Shown here: positions 6,541-13,140 of the stretch, piece after piece | Numbering within the stretch: the first letter of the stretch is position 1 | How the letters are laid out: every line of letters starts with the position of its first letter | From: Bacteroidota bacterium | Lineage (GTDB): Bacteria; Bacteroidota; Bacteroidia; Bacteroidales; JAAYUG01 | Direction: 5' to 3' | Length of the DNA stretch: 13,140 bases | NCBI GenBank assembly: GCA_021812865.1 | Contig: JAKAMP010000017.1 | Coordinates: forward strand, 1 to 13,140 | Position numbers and translations under genes: made by a program | Notes under the pieces: generated by a model | Database searches by the model: none | The model's input: only the letters and a program-made list of their open reading frames with translations | Told to the model about the DNA's origin: nothing

Positions 6541-7860
6541 TCAATTTACCGGGTGATCCTCAAGAAATTTTTTCAAACGTTTTTCCAGATTGGCGAATTG
6601 AGTTCTCTGCACCTGTGAGACACAAGCCCTTAGACCTTCTCCGTGTTCACTTCCCGTAATATCGAGCGAAATCGCACTGATGCCATAATACAGAAGCTCC
6701 TCAATCAATTCTCCACCTGTAAATCCCGGGTACGACAAGGTAAAATAGAAACCATCGGCTATGGGCCTGTCAATGTCGGTATCGTAAACAATACGGAAGC
6801 CATGATCGGTAAAAAGCTTTTTCATCACAGCGGCTTTCTTTCCGTATTCAGAGACCTCTTCAACAAAATTGAATTTCCTGTCGTTTGCTGCTTTCAGCAT
6901 CGCTGCGAGTGCATATTGGGTGGAATGTGCCGTGCCGGAGGAAAGAGCATATACAGCGCCATAGATCATGGCCCTTCCAAATACCGGCGAGCCAAAATAA
7001 GGGATCAGGGCCTGGAATTCCCGCCCAAACAAGGCATCGGAAATTGCCATGACCGAAATGCGCTGCCCTGCATAGCTGAATGCTTTGGAGCTGGAAATGA
7101 GCAGCATGTACTGATCGTAATATTTTGCGATGGTGGGTTGAAATGGCGGAACGCCTGGCCTGGAATAATCCTGCCGGAAATCCATACCAAAATAGGCAAG
7201 ATCTTCGATCACCAGAACATCATACTCCCTGGCCAGAGAGGCTATGATCTGCAGTTCTTCTTCCGTAAAGCAGAACCAGGCAGGATTGTTCGGGTTGGAA
7301 TAGAGAATTGCAGAAATATTGCCCTTATCGAGAAAGGATTTGATTTTATCGCGCAGCCTGGCTCCTCTGAATTCGAACACATCGAAACCGGTATAAGGCA
7401 ATCCAAGTACCCGGTGCTGTTGTTTCTGAACCGGAAACCCGGGGTCAATGAAAAGGGTTGTGTTTTTCACCGGATCGCGCCTGCCGGTCATCATAAACGC
7501 TGCGCAGGCTCCCTGCATGGATCCCACTGTGGGGACACACGACCGTGGTGAGACCTGAACATCAAGAAAGAGCTTCACAAAACGGGAAGCTTCGTTTTTC
7601 AGCGCTTCAACCCCCTCGATATCAGGGTAAATGGAAGCAACTCCTTTTCTGAGCGCTGCGATCTCTGCTTCAATTCCAATATGCGAGGGGGCCAATCCCG
7701 GAACGCCCATCTCCATGCGAATGAACTTTTCGCCGGTCGCTCCTTCAATATTATTGACCAGTCTTACCAGTTCCCTGATCGATGCCCTGCCGATATTCTT
7801 AATCCCACTTTCTTTAATCTTACTTTCAACTATTTGAAAATCAACGGGAGTCTTTTTCAT
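6541..7860 (-). CDS. PLP-dependent aminotransferase, class I/II
   Basis: Fold-type I aminotransferase of 439 residues. The PLP site is complete: SNPNNPAW (188-195), the pyridine-nitrogen Asp220 with Tyr223 in VIEDLAY, the Schiff-base Lys259 in SSSKAFSYAGQR, and Arg411 in the C-terminal domain, where the family binds the substrate carboxylate. It moves an amino group between an amino acid and a 2-oxoacid. The neighbouring 2-oxoacid oxidoreductase and PaaK suggest aromatic or branched-chain substrates, but that is inference. The N-terminal 45 residues are longer than in the shortest class I enzymes. It is 79 bases downstream of paaK, with only an imperfect promoter box in the gap, so it may be co-transcribed with paaK. 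Confidence 0.9.
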   Translation of the reverse strand: MKKTPVDFQIVESKIKESGIKNIGRASIRELVRLVNNIEGATGEKFIRMEMGVPGLAPSHIGIEAEIAALRKGVASIYPDIEGVEALKNEASRFVKLFLDVQVSPRSCVPTVGSMQGACAAFMMTGRRDPVKNTTLFIDPGFPVQKQQHRVLGLPYTGFDVFEFRGARLRDKIKSFLDKGNISAILYSNPNNPAWFCFTEEELQIIASLAREYDVLVIEDLAYFGMDFRQDYSRPGVPPFQPTIAKYYDQYMLLISSSKAFSYAGQRISVMAISDALFGREFQALIPYFGSPVFGRAMIYGAVYALSSGTAHSTQYALAAMLKAANDRKFNFVEEVSEYGKKAAVMKKLFTDHGFRIVYDTDIDRPIADGFYFTLSYPGFTGGELIEELLYYGISAISLDITGSEHGEGLRACVSQVQRTQFANLEKRLKKFLEDHPVN

Positions 7861-7879
7861 TGCTTTTAAAAAAGTCAGG

Positions 7880-7887
7880 CAATGTTA
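7880..7887 (-). promoter_or_regulatory. Possible weak -7 box before the aminotransferase
   Basis: Minus-strand TAACATTG differs from TAnnTTTG at one position and lies 19 bases before the ATG. The distance resembles that of the other boxes in the window. No -33 element is visible. It could equally be chance in this AT-rich gap. Confidence 0.2.
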
Positions 7888-7939
7888 ATGAACTTGAGGA
7901 AGGATATGAAATTTTATAATGTGTTTAGCAACAATATGC

Positions 7940-9241
7940 TCATTGCAGATTTCTGCGGTCAATCACCCGCCGGGCCTTTCCCTCGCTGCGTTCTATGGTT
8001 TTGGGTTCAACCAGCTTAACATCCACACTGAGTCCGAGCGCACTTTCCAGGTCATGCTGAATCTTGCGGCTCAGCGACTGCAACTGGCTGATCCGGTCGC
8101 GAAGGAACTGTTCATCTACCTCAACCAACACCTGCAAAACATCGAGGTTGTGCACGCGGTCCACAATGATCTGGTAATGCGGTTTAAGATTGCCCGATTC
8201 GAGCAGAATGGTTTCTATCTGGGAAGGAAATACATTAACGCCCCTGATAATGAGCATATCGTCGCTCCGACCTGTACATTTGGCCATTCTTACCAGCGTT
8301 CTTCCACAGTTGCACGATGAATAATCCAGCCGGGTCAGGTCCCGTGTGCGGTATCTTACCAGTGGAAGCCCTTCCTTGGTGATGGTGGTAAAAACCAGTT
8401 CCCCGGTGCTTCCTTCCGGAAGAACCTCCAGGGTTACCGGATCGATGATCTCAGGGATAAAATGATCCTCATTGATATGCAATCCGTGCTGAAATTCACA
8501 TTCGCTGGCTACTCCAGGACCAATTACCTCACTAAGACCAAAAATATCGATAGCTTTGATAAGCCACTTCTGTTCAATCTCCTTCCGCATGCTTTCCGTC
8601 CAGGGTTCTGCTCCGAAAACACCCACTTTAAGGCGAAGCTCCGACCGGTCTATTTTTTCTTCTTCCAGCGCCTCCGCCAGGTATAAGGCATAGGAAGGGG
8701 TACAGGCAATGGCTGTGCTGCCGAAGTCTTTCATCAATTGAAGCTGTCTTTTGGTGTTCCCCCCTGATACGGGAATAGCTACCGCACCGATTTTCTCTAC
8801 CCCGTAATGGATACCCAATCCGCCGGTGAAAAGTCCATAGCCATATGCGATCTGCACAAAATCGTGCCTTCCGATTCCTGCACTGGTAAGGGTTCTGGCT
8901 ACAACCTCCGACCAGGTAACCAGATCACGGCGCGTATACCCCACCACCGTTGGTTTGCCTGTGGTGCCCGAGGATGCGTGCAGCCTCACAATTTCCGACT
9001 CAGGAACCGCAAAGAGGCCAAAGGGGTAATTGTCACGCAGGTCATTTTTTGTAGTGAAGGGAAGGTGCTTCAGCTGTTCCACGGTTTGGATGTCATCCGG
9101 TCCGATCCCAGCTTGCTGCATTTTTTCGCGATAAAAGGGCACATTATAATAGACCCTGTCGATCATTTCCCTGAGGCGTTCAGACTGCAACTGAGCCATT
9201 TCCCCGCGGGGAAGACATTCCATGCTTCTATTCCAGATCAT
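7940..9241 (-). CDS. paaK: Phenylacetate-CoA ligase, AMP-forming
   Basis: A 433-residue member of the ANL adenylating family and of the PaaK branch. It activates phenylacetate or a related aryl acid with ATP and CoA, giving the acyl-CoA, AMP and pyrophosphate. The start [15 protein letters not shown] is typical of PaaK. Motifs are intact: the phosphate loop SSGTTGKPT (90-98), [15 protein letters not shown] (234-248), YRTRD (297-301), the CNCGR segment (310-314), the hinge GRSDDML (324-330), and the C-terminal catalytic lysine in SEGKARR (Lys422). It follows the ACT gene by 11 bases. In anaerobic archaea and bacteria PaaK often sits beside 2-oxoacid (indolepyruvate) oxidoreductases and an ACT protein, where it supports arylacetate metabolism in either direction. 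Confidence 0.95.
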   Translation of the reverse strand: MIWNRSMECLPRGEMAQLQSERLREMIDRVYYNVPFYREKMQQAGIGPDDIQTVEQLKHLPFTTKNDLRDNYPFGLFAVPESEIVRLHASSGTTGKPTVVGYTRRDLVTWSEVVARTLTSAGIGRHDFVQIAYGYGLFTGGLGIHYGVEKIGAVAIPVSGGNTKRQLQLMKDFGSTAIACTPSYALYLAEALEEEKIDRSELRLKVGVFGAEPWTESMRKEIEQKWLIKAIDIFGLSEVIGPGVASECEFQHGLHINEDHFIPEIIDPVTLEVLPEGSTGELVFTTITKEGLPLVRYRTRDLTRLDYSSCNCGRTLVRMAKCTGRSDDMLIIRGVNVFPSQIETILLESGNLKPHYQIIVDRVHNLDVLQVLVEVDEQFLRDRISQLQSLSRKIQHDLESALGLSVDVKLVEPKTIERSEGKARRVIDRRNLQ

Positions 9242-9252
9242 CGGGTGAAGGT

Positions 9253-9678
9253 TTATAACCGGTTCAGGGCCTCAGCAGGGATCAGCTCCATGCCGTTTTC
9301 TTTCAATGCAGCGGAGGCCTTCCCTATATCTTCTGCACACAGGATGATGGCCGCTTTTTCGCCGATAGAAAATCCATACATGTATTCAATGCTGATATTC
9401 CGGTCGGACAATACACGGAGGGCTTTTGCGAACGATCCGGCTTCTACCGGCGTGGCAATGGCAAGCACATCGGTAAGACTTACGGAAAATCCTCTCGCTT
9501 TCAGCAGGCTCAATGCCTCGGCCGGATGGGAAACCAGAATGCGCAGGATGCCAAACTCAGAGGTGTCGGCAATGGTAATGGCCTTGATGTTTATTTTTTC
9601 TTCGCCCAAAGCAGACAAGACCTCCATGAGCCGGCCCGTTTTGTTTTCGAGAAATACAGACAACTGCTTAATAACCAT
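9253..9678 (-). CDS. Tandem ACT-domain protein, probable amino-acid sensor
   Basis: A 141-residue protein built almost wholly of two ACT domains, about residues 3-66 and 71-135. Each shows the beta-alpha-beta-beta-alpha-beta pattern: [20 protein letters not shown] opens the first, and [20 protein letters not shown] the second. Free-standing tandem ACT proteins usually bind amino acids at the domain interface and modulate a partner enzyme. It is 11 bases upstream of paaK and 84 bases after acd, so PaaK is the most likely partner and an aromatic amino acid the most likely ligand. Ligand and partner are inference from context; no catalytic domain is attached. Confidence 0.88.
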   Translation of the reverse strand: MVIKQLSVFLENKTGRLMEVLSALGEEKINIKAITIADTSEFGILRILVSHPAEALSLLKARGFSVSLTDVLAIATPVEAGSFAKALRVLSDRNISIEYMYGFSIGEKAAIILCAEDIGKASAALKENGMELIPAEALNRL

Positions 9679-9762
9679 AATGATGACTTTTATCCTGACC
9701 GAATTCTCCGTACAAGGTAAAGAATTATGTTATAAAGCAGAATAAAGAAGCGGAAAATTTGA

Positions 9763-11835
9763 TTAGTGGAGGTCTCTTCGCTTTTGAACGCGAATGCGGG
9801 CATCTACGGCGGCAATTTTATCTCCGCGTCCGATCAGCGGGTTGAGGTCCATCTCCTTTATTTCAGTGGCAAACCTGAGAAGAGAAGATAGCCTTACGAT
9901 GATTTCTGCGAGTTTTTTTTCATTCACTCCTTCCTGCCCGCGCGCTCCCTTGATGATCCGGTAGCTTTTGATTGAACGGATCATGGAGTATGCTTCATTG
10001 AAGGTAAGAGGCGCCAAACCGCTCGCCACATCACCAAGTATCTCAACGAAAATTCCACCGAGCCCCACGAGGATCACATGCCCGAAGGTAGGTTCATACT
10101 TGGCCCCGATAAATAATTCAATTCCTGAGAGCATGGGTTGGATCAGAATGGCCTCCGTGCCAGGAATATCCTTCATTCTGTCGAATTCTGCCACCAGATG
10201 TTTTTCAGTGTTGACATTCAGGGCAACCCCCTTGACGTCGGTCTTATGCACTGGTCCGACCACCTTCATGACCACGGGATAGCCAAATTTCTCAGCCATT
10301 TCCACGGCCTTTTTGCGTGTCTTTGCCACTCCCTGAGGCACTCGGGGAATGCCGGCGGCATCGAGCAGGGCTTCAATCAATTGGGGAGGCGCAAAGCCTG
10401 ACTCAGCCTGGTCGATGAGATGCCTGATCCTGCCTATATCAACCCCTTCCAGGAATATTTTTTCCTCAGCCGGTTTGGGCGTATTGTGAGCCATGGTTAC
10501 CGCCCTGCCTAACAATACTTCATCGGGGAAGTTGATATGTCCCCTGGAGAGGAAAAATTCCACCTCTTTGTTTGCGGTGAGTACCGATGGAAGAATGGGA
10601 AATATAGGTTTTCTGCAAGTGAGCATCTTCTGGTGCAGCATCTCGTAGGCATCGAAAACCGGGGCGAGGCCTGTGCTCCCGAAGATCACCATGATCGCAT
10701 CGATATGATCGAACTTGTTTTCACAATAATCTATGACTAACCCAAGCTGTTCGGCGTTACCCGTGGCCAGCAGATCGATTGGATTGGCCACAGACGATCC
10801 CTCGTTGAGTTTTGAGAGCAGTTCATCAGCCAGGGGACCCTCAATTTTTGGTATTTTTAGACCTCCGTTTGACAGGGCATCGGTAAGCATCACGGCAGGT
10901 CCGCCGGCATGGGTGATGATGGCGATGTTGCGGCCGCCGATTTCCGGATGCATCAGAACGCAGGCCACGGTAATCAGTTCTTCCCTTCCATAACAGCGTA
11001 TCACGCCGGCTTTTCGGAATAATGCCTCCACCGCCAGATCGGAACTGGCCAGTGCGCCGGTATGTGAAGATGCCGCCCTGCTGCCCGCTTCAGAGCCTCC
11101 CGATTTGATTGCAGCGATACGGCAGCCTTTGCGTATGAGCGATGAAGTATGTTTCAGAAGCTTGTCAGGGTTTTTGATACTTTCAATATACAGAAGCTTG
11201 ATGCGGGAACTGGTTTCCGGATCGAATGATTCGTCGAGGTATTCAAGCACTTCTTCTACTCCCACCTGGGCGCTGTTGCCGACACTGTATATAGCTGAAA
11301 AAGTGAGTCCTTTCGGGATGCCCGATTCCATGATAAAGACAGCCGTGGCTCCTGATCCGGAAACAAAATCACACCCTTTCGGATTCAATTTGGGGATAGG
11401 TGAAGTAAATACGCCGTTGTATTTCTGGGTGATCACACCAATGCAGTTTGGTCCGATAAGACAGCCGTTCACTGCATTGACCTTCTCTACCAGTTCCTTT
11501 TCAAGTTTTGTTCCCTCCTCTCCTTCTTCGGAAAAGCCTGCAGAAATCACTATGAAAGCCCTGGCGCCCTTTTCATGGGCCAGCACCTGAATCGCATCGA
11601 TACATAGCCGGGCAGGAATGGCAAGAATGGCCAGGTCAACAGGAGGCAGATCACCCACATTACGGTAACTTTTCAATCCCTGAACTTCATCCTCTTTGGG
11701 GTTTACCACGTACATGCTTCCGGAGTACTGGCCATCCAGAATATTCTTTACCAGCTTACCACCGGGTTTGTGGATATTGTTTGAACCGCCGATAATGGCT
11801 ATGCTCCCGGGATTAAGAAGCTTATCGTTGATCAT
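9763..11835 (-). CDS. acd: ADP-forming acyl-CoA synthetase, fused alpha-beta
   Basis: A 690-residue fusion of the alpha and beta subunits that are separate in many archaea. It converts acyl-CoA, ADP and phosphate to the free acid, CoA and ATP, conserving energy by substrate-level phosphorylation, and is reversible. The N-terminal half has the CoA-binding Rossmann domain (PGSIAIIGGSN at 9-19), GPNC (128-131) and the phosphohistidine loop SSHTGALASSD with His258, closely matching His257 of characterised archaeal enzymes. The C-terminal part, from about residue 475, is the ATP-grasp domain, with VGPVHKTDVKG holding the second phosphate-carrying histidine (His530). An exact promoter box precedes the ATG by 26 bases. 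It leads the metabolic cluster; the acyl group is not predictable, but aryl or branched acyl-CoA from the oxidoreductase fits. Confidence 0.94.
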   Translation of the reverse strand: MINDKLLNPGSIAIIGGSNNIHKPGGKLVKNILDGQYSGSMYVVNPKEDEVQGLKSYRNVGDLPPVDLAILAIPARLCIDAIQVLAHEKGARAFIVISAGFSEEGEEGTKLEKELVEKVNAVNGCLIGPNCIGVITQKYNGVFTSPIPKLNPKGCDFVSGSGATAVFIMESGIPKGLTFSAIYSVGNSAQVGVEEVLEYLDESFDPETSSRIKLLYIESIKNPDKLLKHTSSLIRKGCRIAAIKSGGSEAGSRAASSHTGALASSDLAVEALFRKAGVIRCYGREELITVACVLMHPEIGGRNIAIITHAGGPAVMLTDALSNGGLKIPKIEGPLADELLSKLNEGSSVANPIDLLATGNAEQLGLVIDYCENKFDHIDAIMVIFGSTGLAPVFDAYEMLHQKMLTCRKPIFPILPSVLTANKEVEFFLSRGHINFPDEVLLGRAVTMAHNTPKPAEEKIFLEGVDIGRIRHLIDQAESGFAPPQLIEALLDAAGIPRVPQGVAKTRKKAVEMAEKFGYPVVMKVVGPVHKTDVKGVALNVNTEKHLVAEFDRMKDIPGTEAILIQPMLSGIELFIGAKYEPTFGHVILVGLGGIFVEILGDVASGLAPLTFNEAYSMIRSIKSYRIIKGARGQEGVNEKKLAEIIVRLSSLLRFATEIKEMDLNPLIGRGDKIAAVDARIRVQKRRDLH

Positions 11836-11861
11836 GGGCTTTCTGATGAATGATTGGAACG

Positions 11862-11869
11862 CAAAGATA
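11862..11869 (-). promoter_or_regulatory. Bacteroidota -7 promoter box for acd and the metabolic cluster
   Basis: Minus-strand TATCTTTG is an exact TAnnTTTG match and ends 26 bases before the acd ATG. The terminator of the preceding unit lies 115 bases further upstream, so a promoter is needed in this gap. No convincing -33 element is seen. Confidence 0.55.
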
Positions 11870-11983
11870 GAAAATTAATCCCGGCAGACTCTTCAGAATG
11901 ACCTCATACAGGCTTGTTTAAGAACATATCCCCCAGTATGGACATTTATCTAACGAAGAAAACAACTTAGGCATCCTTATCTC

Positions 11984-12013
11984 AAACAAAAAGCCCGGAG
12001 AAAATCTCCAGGC
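11984..12013 (-). terminator. Intrinsic terminator after the YfiR-family gene
   Basis: On the minus strand GCCTGGAG and CTCCGGGC form an 8-pair stem with one U-G wobble around a 5-base ATTTT loop, followed by TTTTTGTTT. It begins 25 bases past the stop codon. This is the clearest intrinsic terminator in the window and separates the signalling pair from the metabolic cluster. Confidence 0.85.
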
Positions 12014-12038
12014 CTAAAATCATAGATTGAATTTAAGG

Positions 12039-12566
12039 TTAGTCTGCCCTATAGGCCATTTTTTCAAGAGCTGAACTTACCTGTAAGCCCGCCTTTTCGA
12101 TATTGGATTTGTCCATCTCAAATTTCATATAGCCGTCTACGCTGACAAAATCAAAACCGGCGCCCGACCGGATCATTCCTTCCTGCTCAGCAACCATCAG
12201 GGTGCTTTTCCCGCTGATCTTGGTTAACAGCTTACCATAGTCTTTATTGTTCCAGGAAGAAAGGTACACAATATGATTGAACCCGCTTAGTTCTGCTACA
12301 CTTTTAAAGAAACTCACCTTCATAGCCTGTGTGCCTACTGTTCTCCCTGTAACGAGGGTCTGCAGCTCATCAAATACTTTTTTGTCGCCGACCACCGCAA
12401 TGTTAAAATCACCACTTTTGGCATCGGCAGGCCAGTTTACGTATCTTGAAAAATTAAAAATACAACTGGCATAATACTTTTGTAATGAAACTACCTTCAT
12501 CTCCTGCGCAAAAAGACTCGCAGAAAGCAAAAGGCCAATAATTACAACCATCAGATTTTTCTTCAT
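12039..12566 (-). CDS. Exported YfiR-family (DUF4154) protein
   Basis: A 175-residue protein with a Sec signal peptide: Lys-Lys, then a hydrophobic core from about residue 5 to 18 and SLFAQ before the mature part, with cleavage near residues 20-21. The mature domain matches the YfiR family: YYASCIFNFSRYVNWP near 31-46, a GD element at 60-61, a late GxxFDFVSVDGYMKFEM segment and AGLQVSSALEKMA at the end. In Pseudomonas, YfiR is a periplasmic inhibitor of the diguanylate cyclase YfiN; no cyclase is visible here. Unlike Pseudomonas YfiR, which has two disulfides, this protein has one cysteine (Cys35), and Asn97 sits where many relatives have a Cys-His pair. It starts 48 bases after the response regulator gene, with an A-rich leader and no Shine-Dalgarno. 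Confidence 0.82.
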   Translation of the reverse strand: MKKNLMVVIIGLLLSASLFAQEMKVVSLQKYYASCIFNFSRYVNWPADAKSGDFNIAVVGDKKVFDELQTLVTGRTVGTQAMKVSFFKSVAELSGFNHIVYLSSWNNKDYGKLLTKISGKSTLMVAEQEGMIRSGAGFDFVSVDGYMKFEMDKSNIEKAGLQVSSALEKMAYRAD

Positions 12567-12614
12567 TTTTATTTTAATTTTATGTTAACTATACGTGTGA
12601 ATGGCATTTTTGTT

Positions 12615-13016
12615 TCATTCAAATGCGGCGACTTGTCCCGTTACAGGCTCTTTTACCGATTCCAATACCTTGCTTAGTTCAGACAAATTTACCGGTTTGG
12701 TGAGATAACCATCGGCTCCAAGGTCCATTGCCTTCTGTCTGAATTCCGGTTCACTGCAGGCAGTCAGCATGAACACCTTAAGTTGACTTGTTTCCTTATT
12801 CTTCCGTATGGATGAAAGCACCTCAAAACCATCCATTTCCGGCATCATCAGGTCAAGCAGCACAAGATCGGGACTTGAATGCTGCAGTATGTTCAGTGCT
12901 TTTATTCCCGACAATGCAGGAAGCACAGTGAATCCCTTGATTCTAAGAAATTCCTTCAGCAGCATGACCACCGGTTCAGAATCATCAACAATGAGTATGG
13001 TTTTACCTTGTTCCAT
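12615..13016 (-). CDS. Receiver-only response regulator
   Basis: A single CheY-like receiver domain of 133 residues with no output domain. The full phosphorylation site is present: Asp11-Asp12 for Mg2+, the phospho-acceptor Asp55 in LLDLMMPEMDG, Thr85 in FMLTA and Lys107 in YLTKPVN. Such proteins act as phosphotransfer intermediates or through protein contacts. It is the first gene of a unit with the YfiR-family gene. No histidine kinase is visible, and one may lie upstream of the window. An exact TAnnTTTG box lies 20 bases before the ATG. The family call is secure; the partner is unknown. Confidence 0.93.
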   Translation of the reverse strand: MEQGKTILIVDDSEPVVMLLKEFLRIKGFTVLPALSGIKALNILQHSSPDLVLLDLMMPEMDGFEVLSSIRKNKETSQLKVFMLTACSEPEFRQKAMDLGADGYLTKPVNLSELSKVLESVKEPVTGQVAAFE

Positions 13017-13036
13017 CGGACTTTTAAAATTCGCTG

Positions 13037-13044
13037 CAAAAATA
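13037..13044 (-). promoter_or_regulatory. Bacteroidota -7 promoter box for the response regulator unit
   Basis: Minus-strand TATTTTTG matches TAnnTTTG exactly and ends 20 bases before the ATG at 13016. A TTTCG lies about 20 bases upstream as a poor -33 candidate. The remaining bases to the window end (13045-13140) show no further gene. Confidence 0.5.
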
Positions 13045-13140
13045 TATCAGACCAGAATTCAGCGAAATGGTAATTTTACGCTGGAACATGTCGGAAAATA
13101 CCCACAAACAAGCATTAAAACCCTATCGTACAGATTATTA

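Noticed and set aside
6643..7551. A 302-residue open frame on the plus strand
   Set aside because: It is antisense to the aminotransferase, whose PLP motifs are intact. No family features are seen in the plus-strand translation.
8807..9745. A 312-residue open frame on the plus strand
   Set aside because: It lies entirely antisense to paaK and the ACT gene, which both show complete family motifs on the minus strand. It has no recognisable domain and reads as a shadow of their codon use.
9679..9762. A promoter before the ACT gene
   Set aside because: The nearest candidate, TACCTTGT on the minus strand, fits TAnnTTTG poorly (two mismatches). The 84-base gap shows no other clear signal, so co-transcription with acd is the simpler reading.

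Overview
The window is best read as a piece of a chromosome from an anaerobic member of the Bacteroidota. The evidence is the gene families present, translation starts that mostly lack a Shine-Dalgarno sequence, and four lead genes that each carry an exact TAnnTTTG promoter box (the Bacteroidota -7 element) 20 to 27 bases before the ATG. I see no mobile element, CRISPR array, tRNA or rRNA, and no gene-free stretch longer than about 200 bases.

Layout. Bases 1-2315 (+ strand) hold a membrane gene group: a CorA-type Mg2+/Co2+ channel that enters from outside the window, a TerC/Alx-family metal-homeostasis membrane protein, and a small DgkA-family lipid kinase. Bases 2298-3514 (- strand) hold a two-gene unit, an NAD(P)-binding short-chain reductase-like protein followed by a nitroreductase, coupled by an ATGA overlap; its last gene runs head-on into dgkA with an 18-base overlap.

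Bases 3716-11835 (- strand) are the core. In order of transcription they encode a fused ADP-forming acyl-CoA synthetase, a tandem-ACT protein, a phenylacetate-CoA ligase (PaaK), a PLP aminotransferase, and a four-subunit 2-oxoacid:ferredoxin oxidoreductase (ferredoxin, alpha, beta, gamma). Together they can join amino acid, 2-oxoacid, acyl-CoA and free acid. Run oxidatively this ferments amino acids, giving reduced ferredoxin and ATP. Run reductively, with PaaK activating an aryl or branched acid, it makes amino acids from scavenged acids. The ACT protein looks like an amino-acid sensor for the pathway. The unit may be one long operon or two or three: clear promoter boxes precede acd and korD, and there is a weaker one before the aminotransferase.

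Bases 12039-13016 (- strand) hold a receiver-only response regulator and an exported YfiR-family protein, with a convincing intrinsic terminator behind them. This separates a signalling unit from the metabolic cluster. The two hairpins after korC and a strong GGAGG that fixes the korB start are the other notable regulatory signals.

The parts are recognisable families. What is most worth following up is the combination of opposing CoA ligases with an ACT sensor and a split 2-oxoacid oxidoreductase, rather than any wholly unknown protein.
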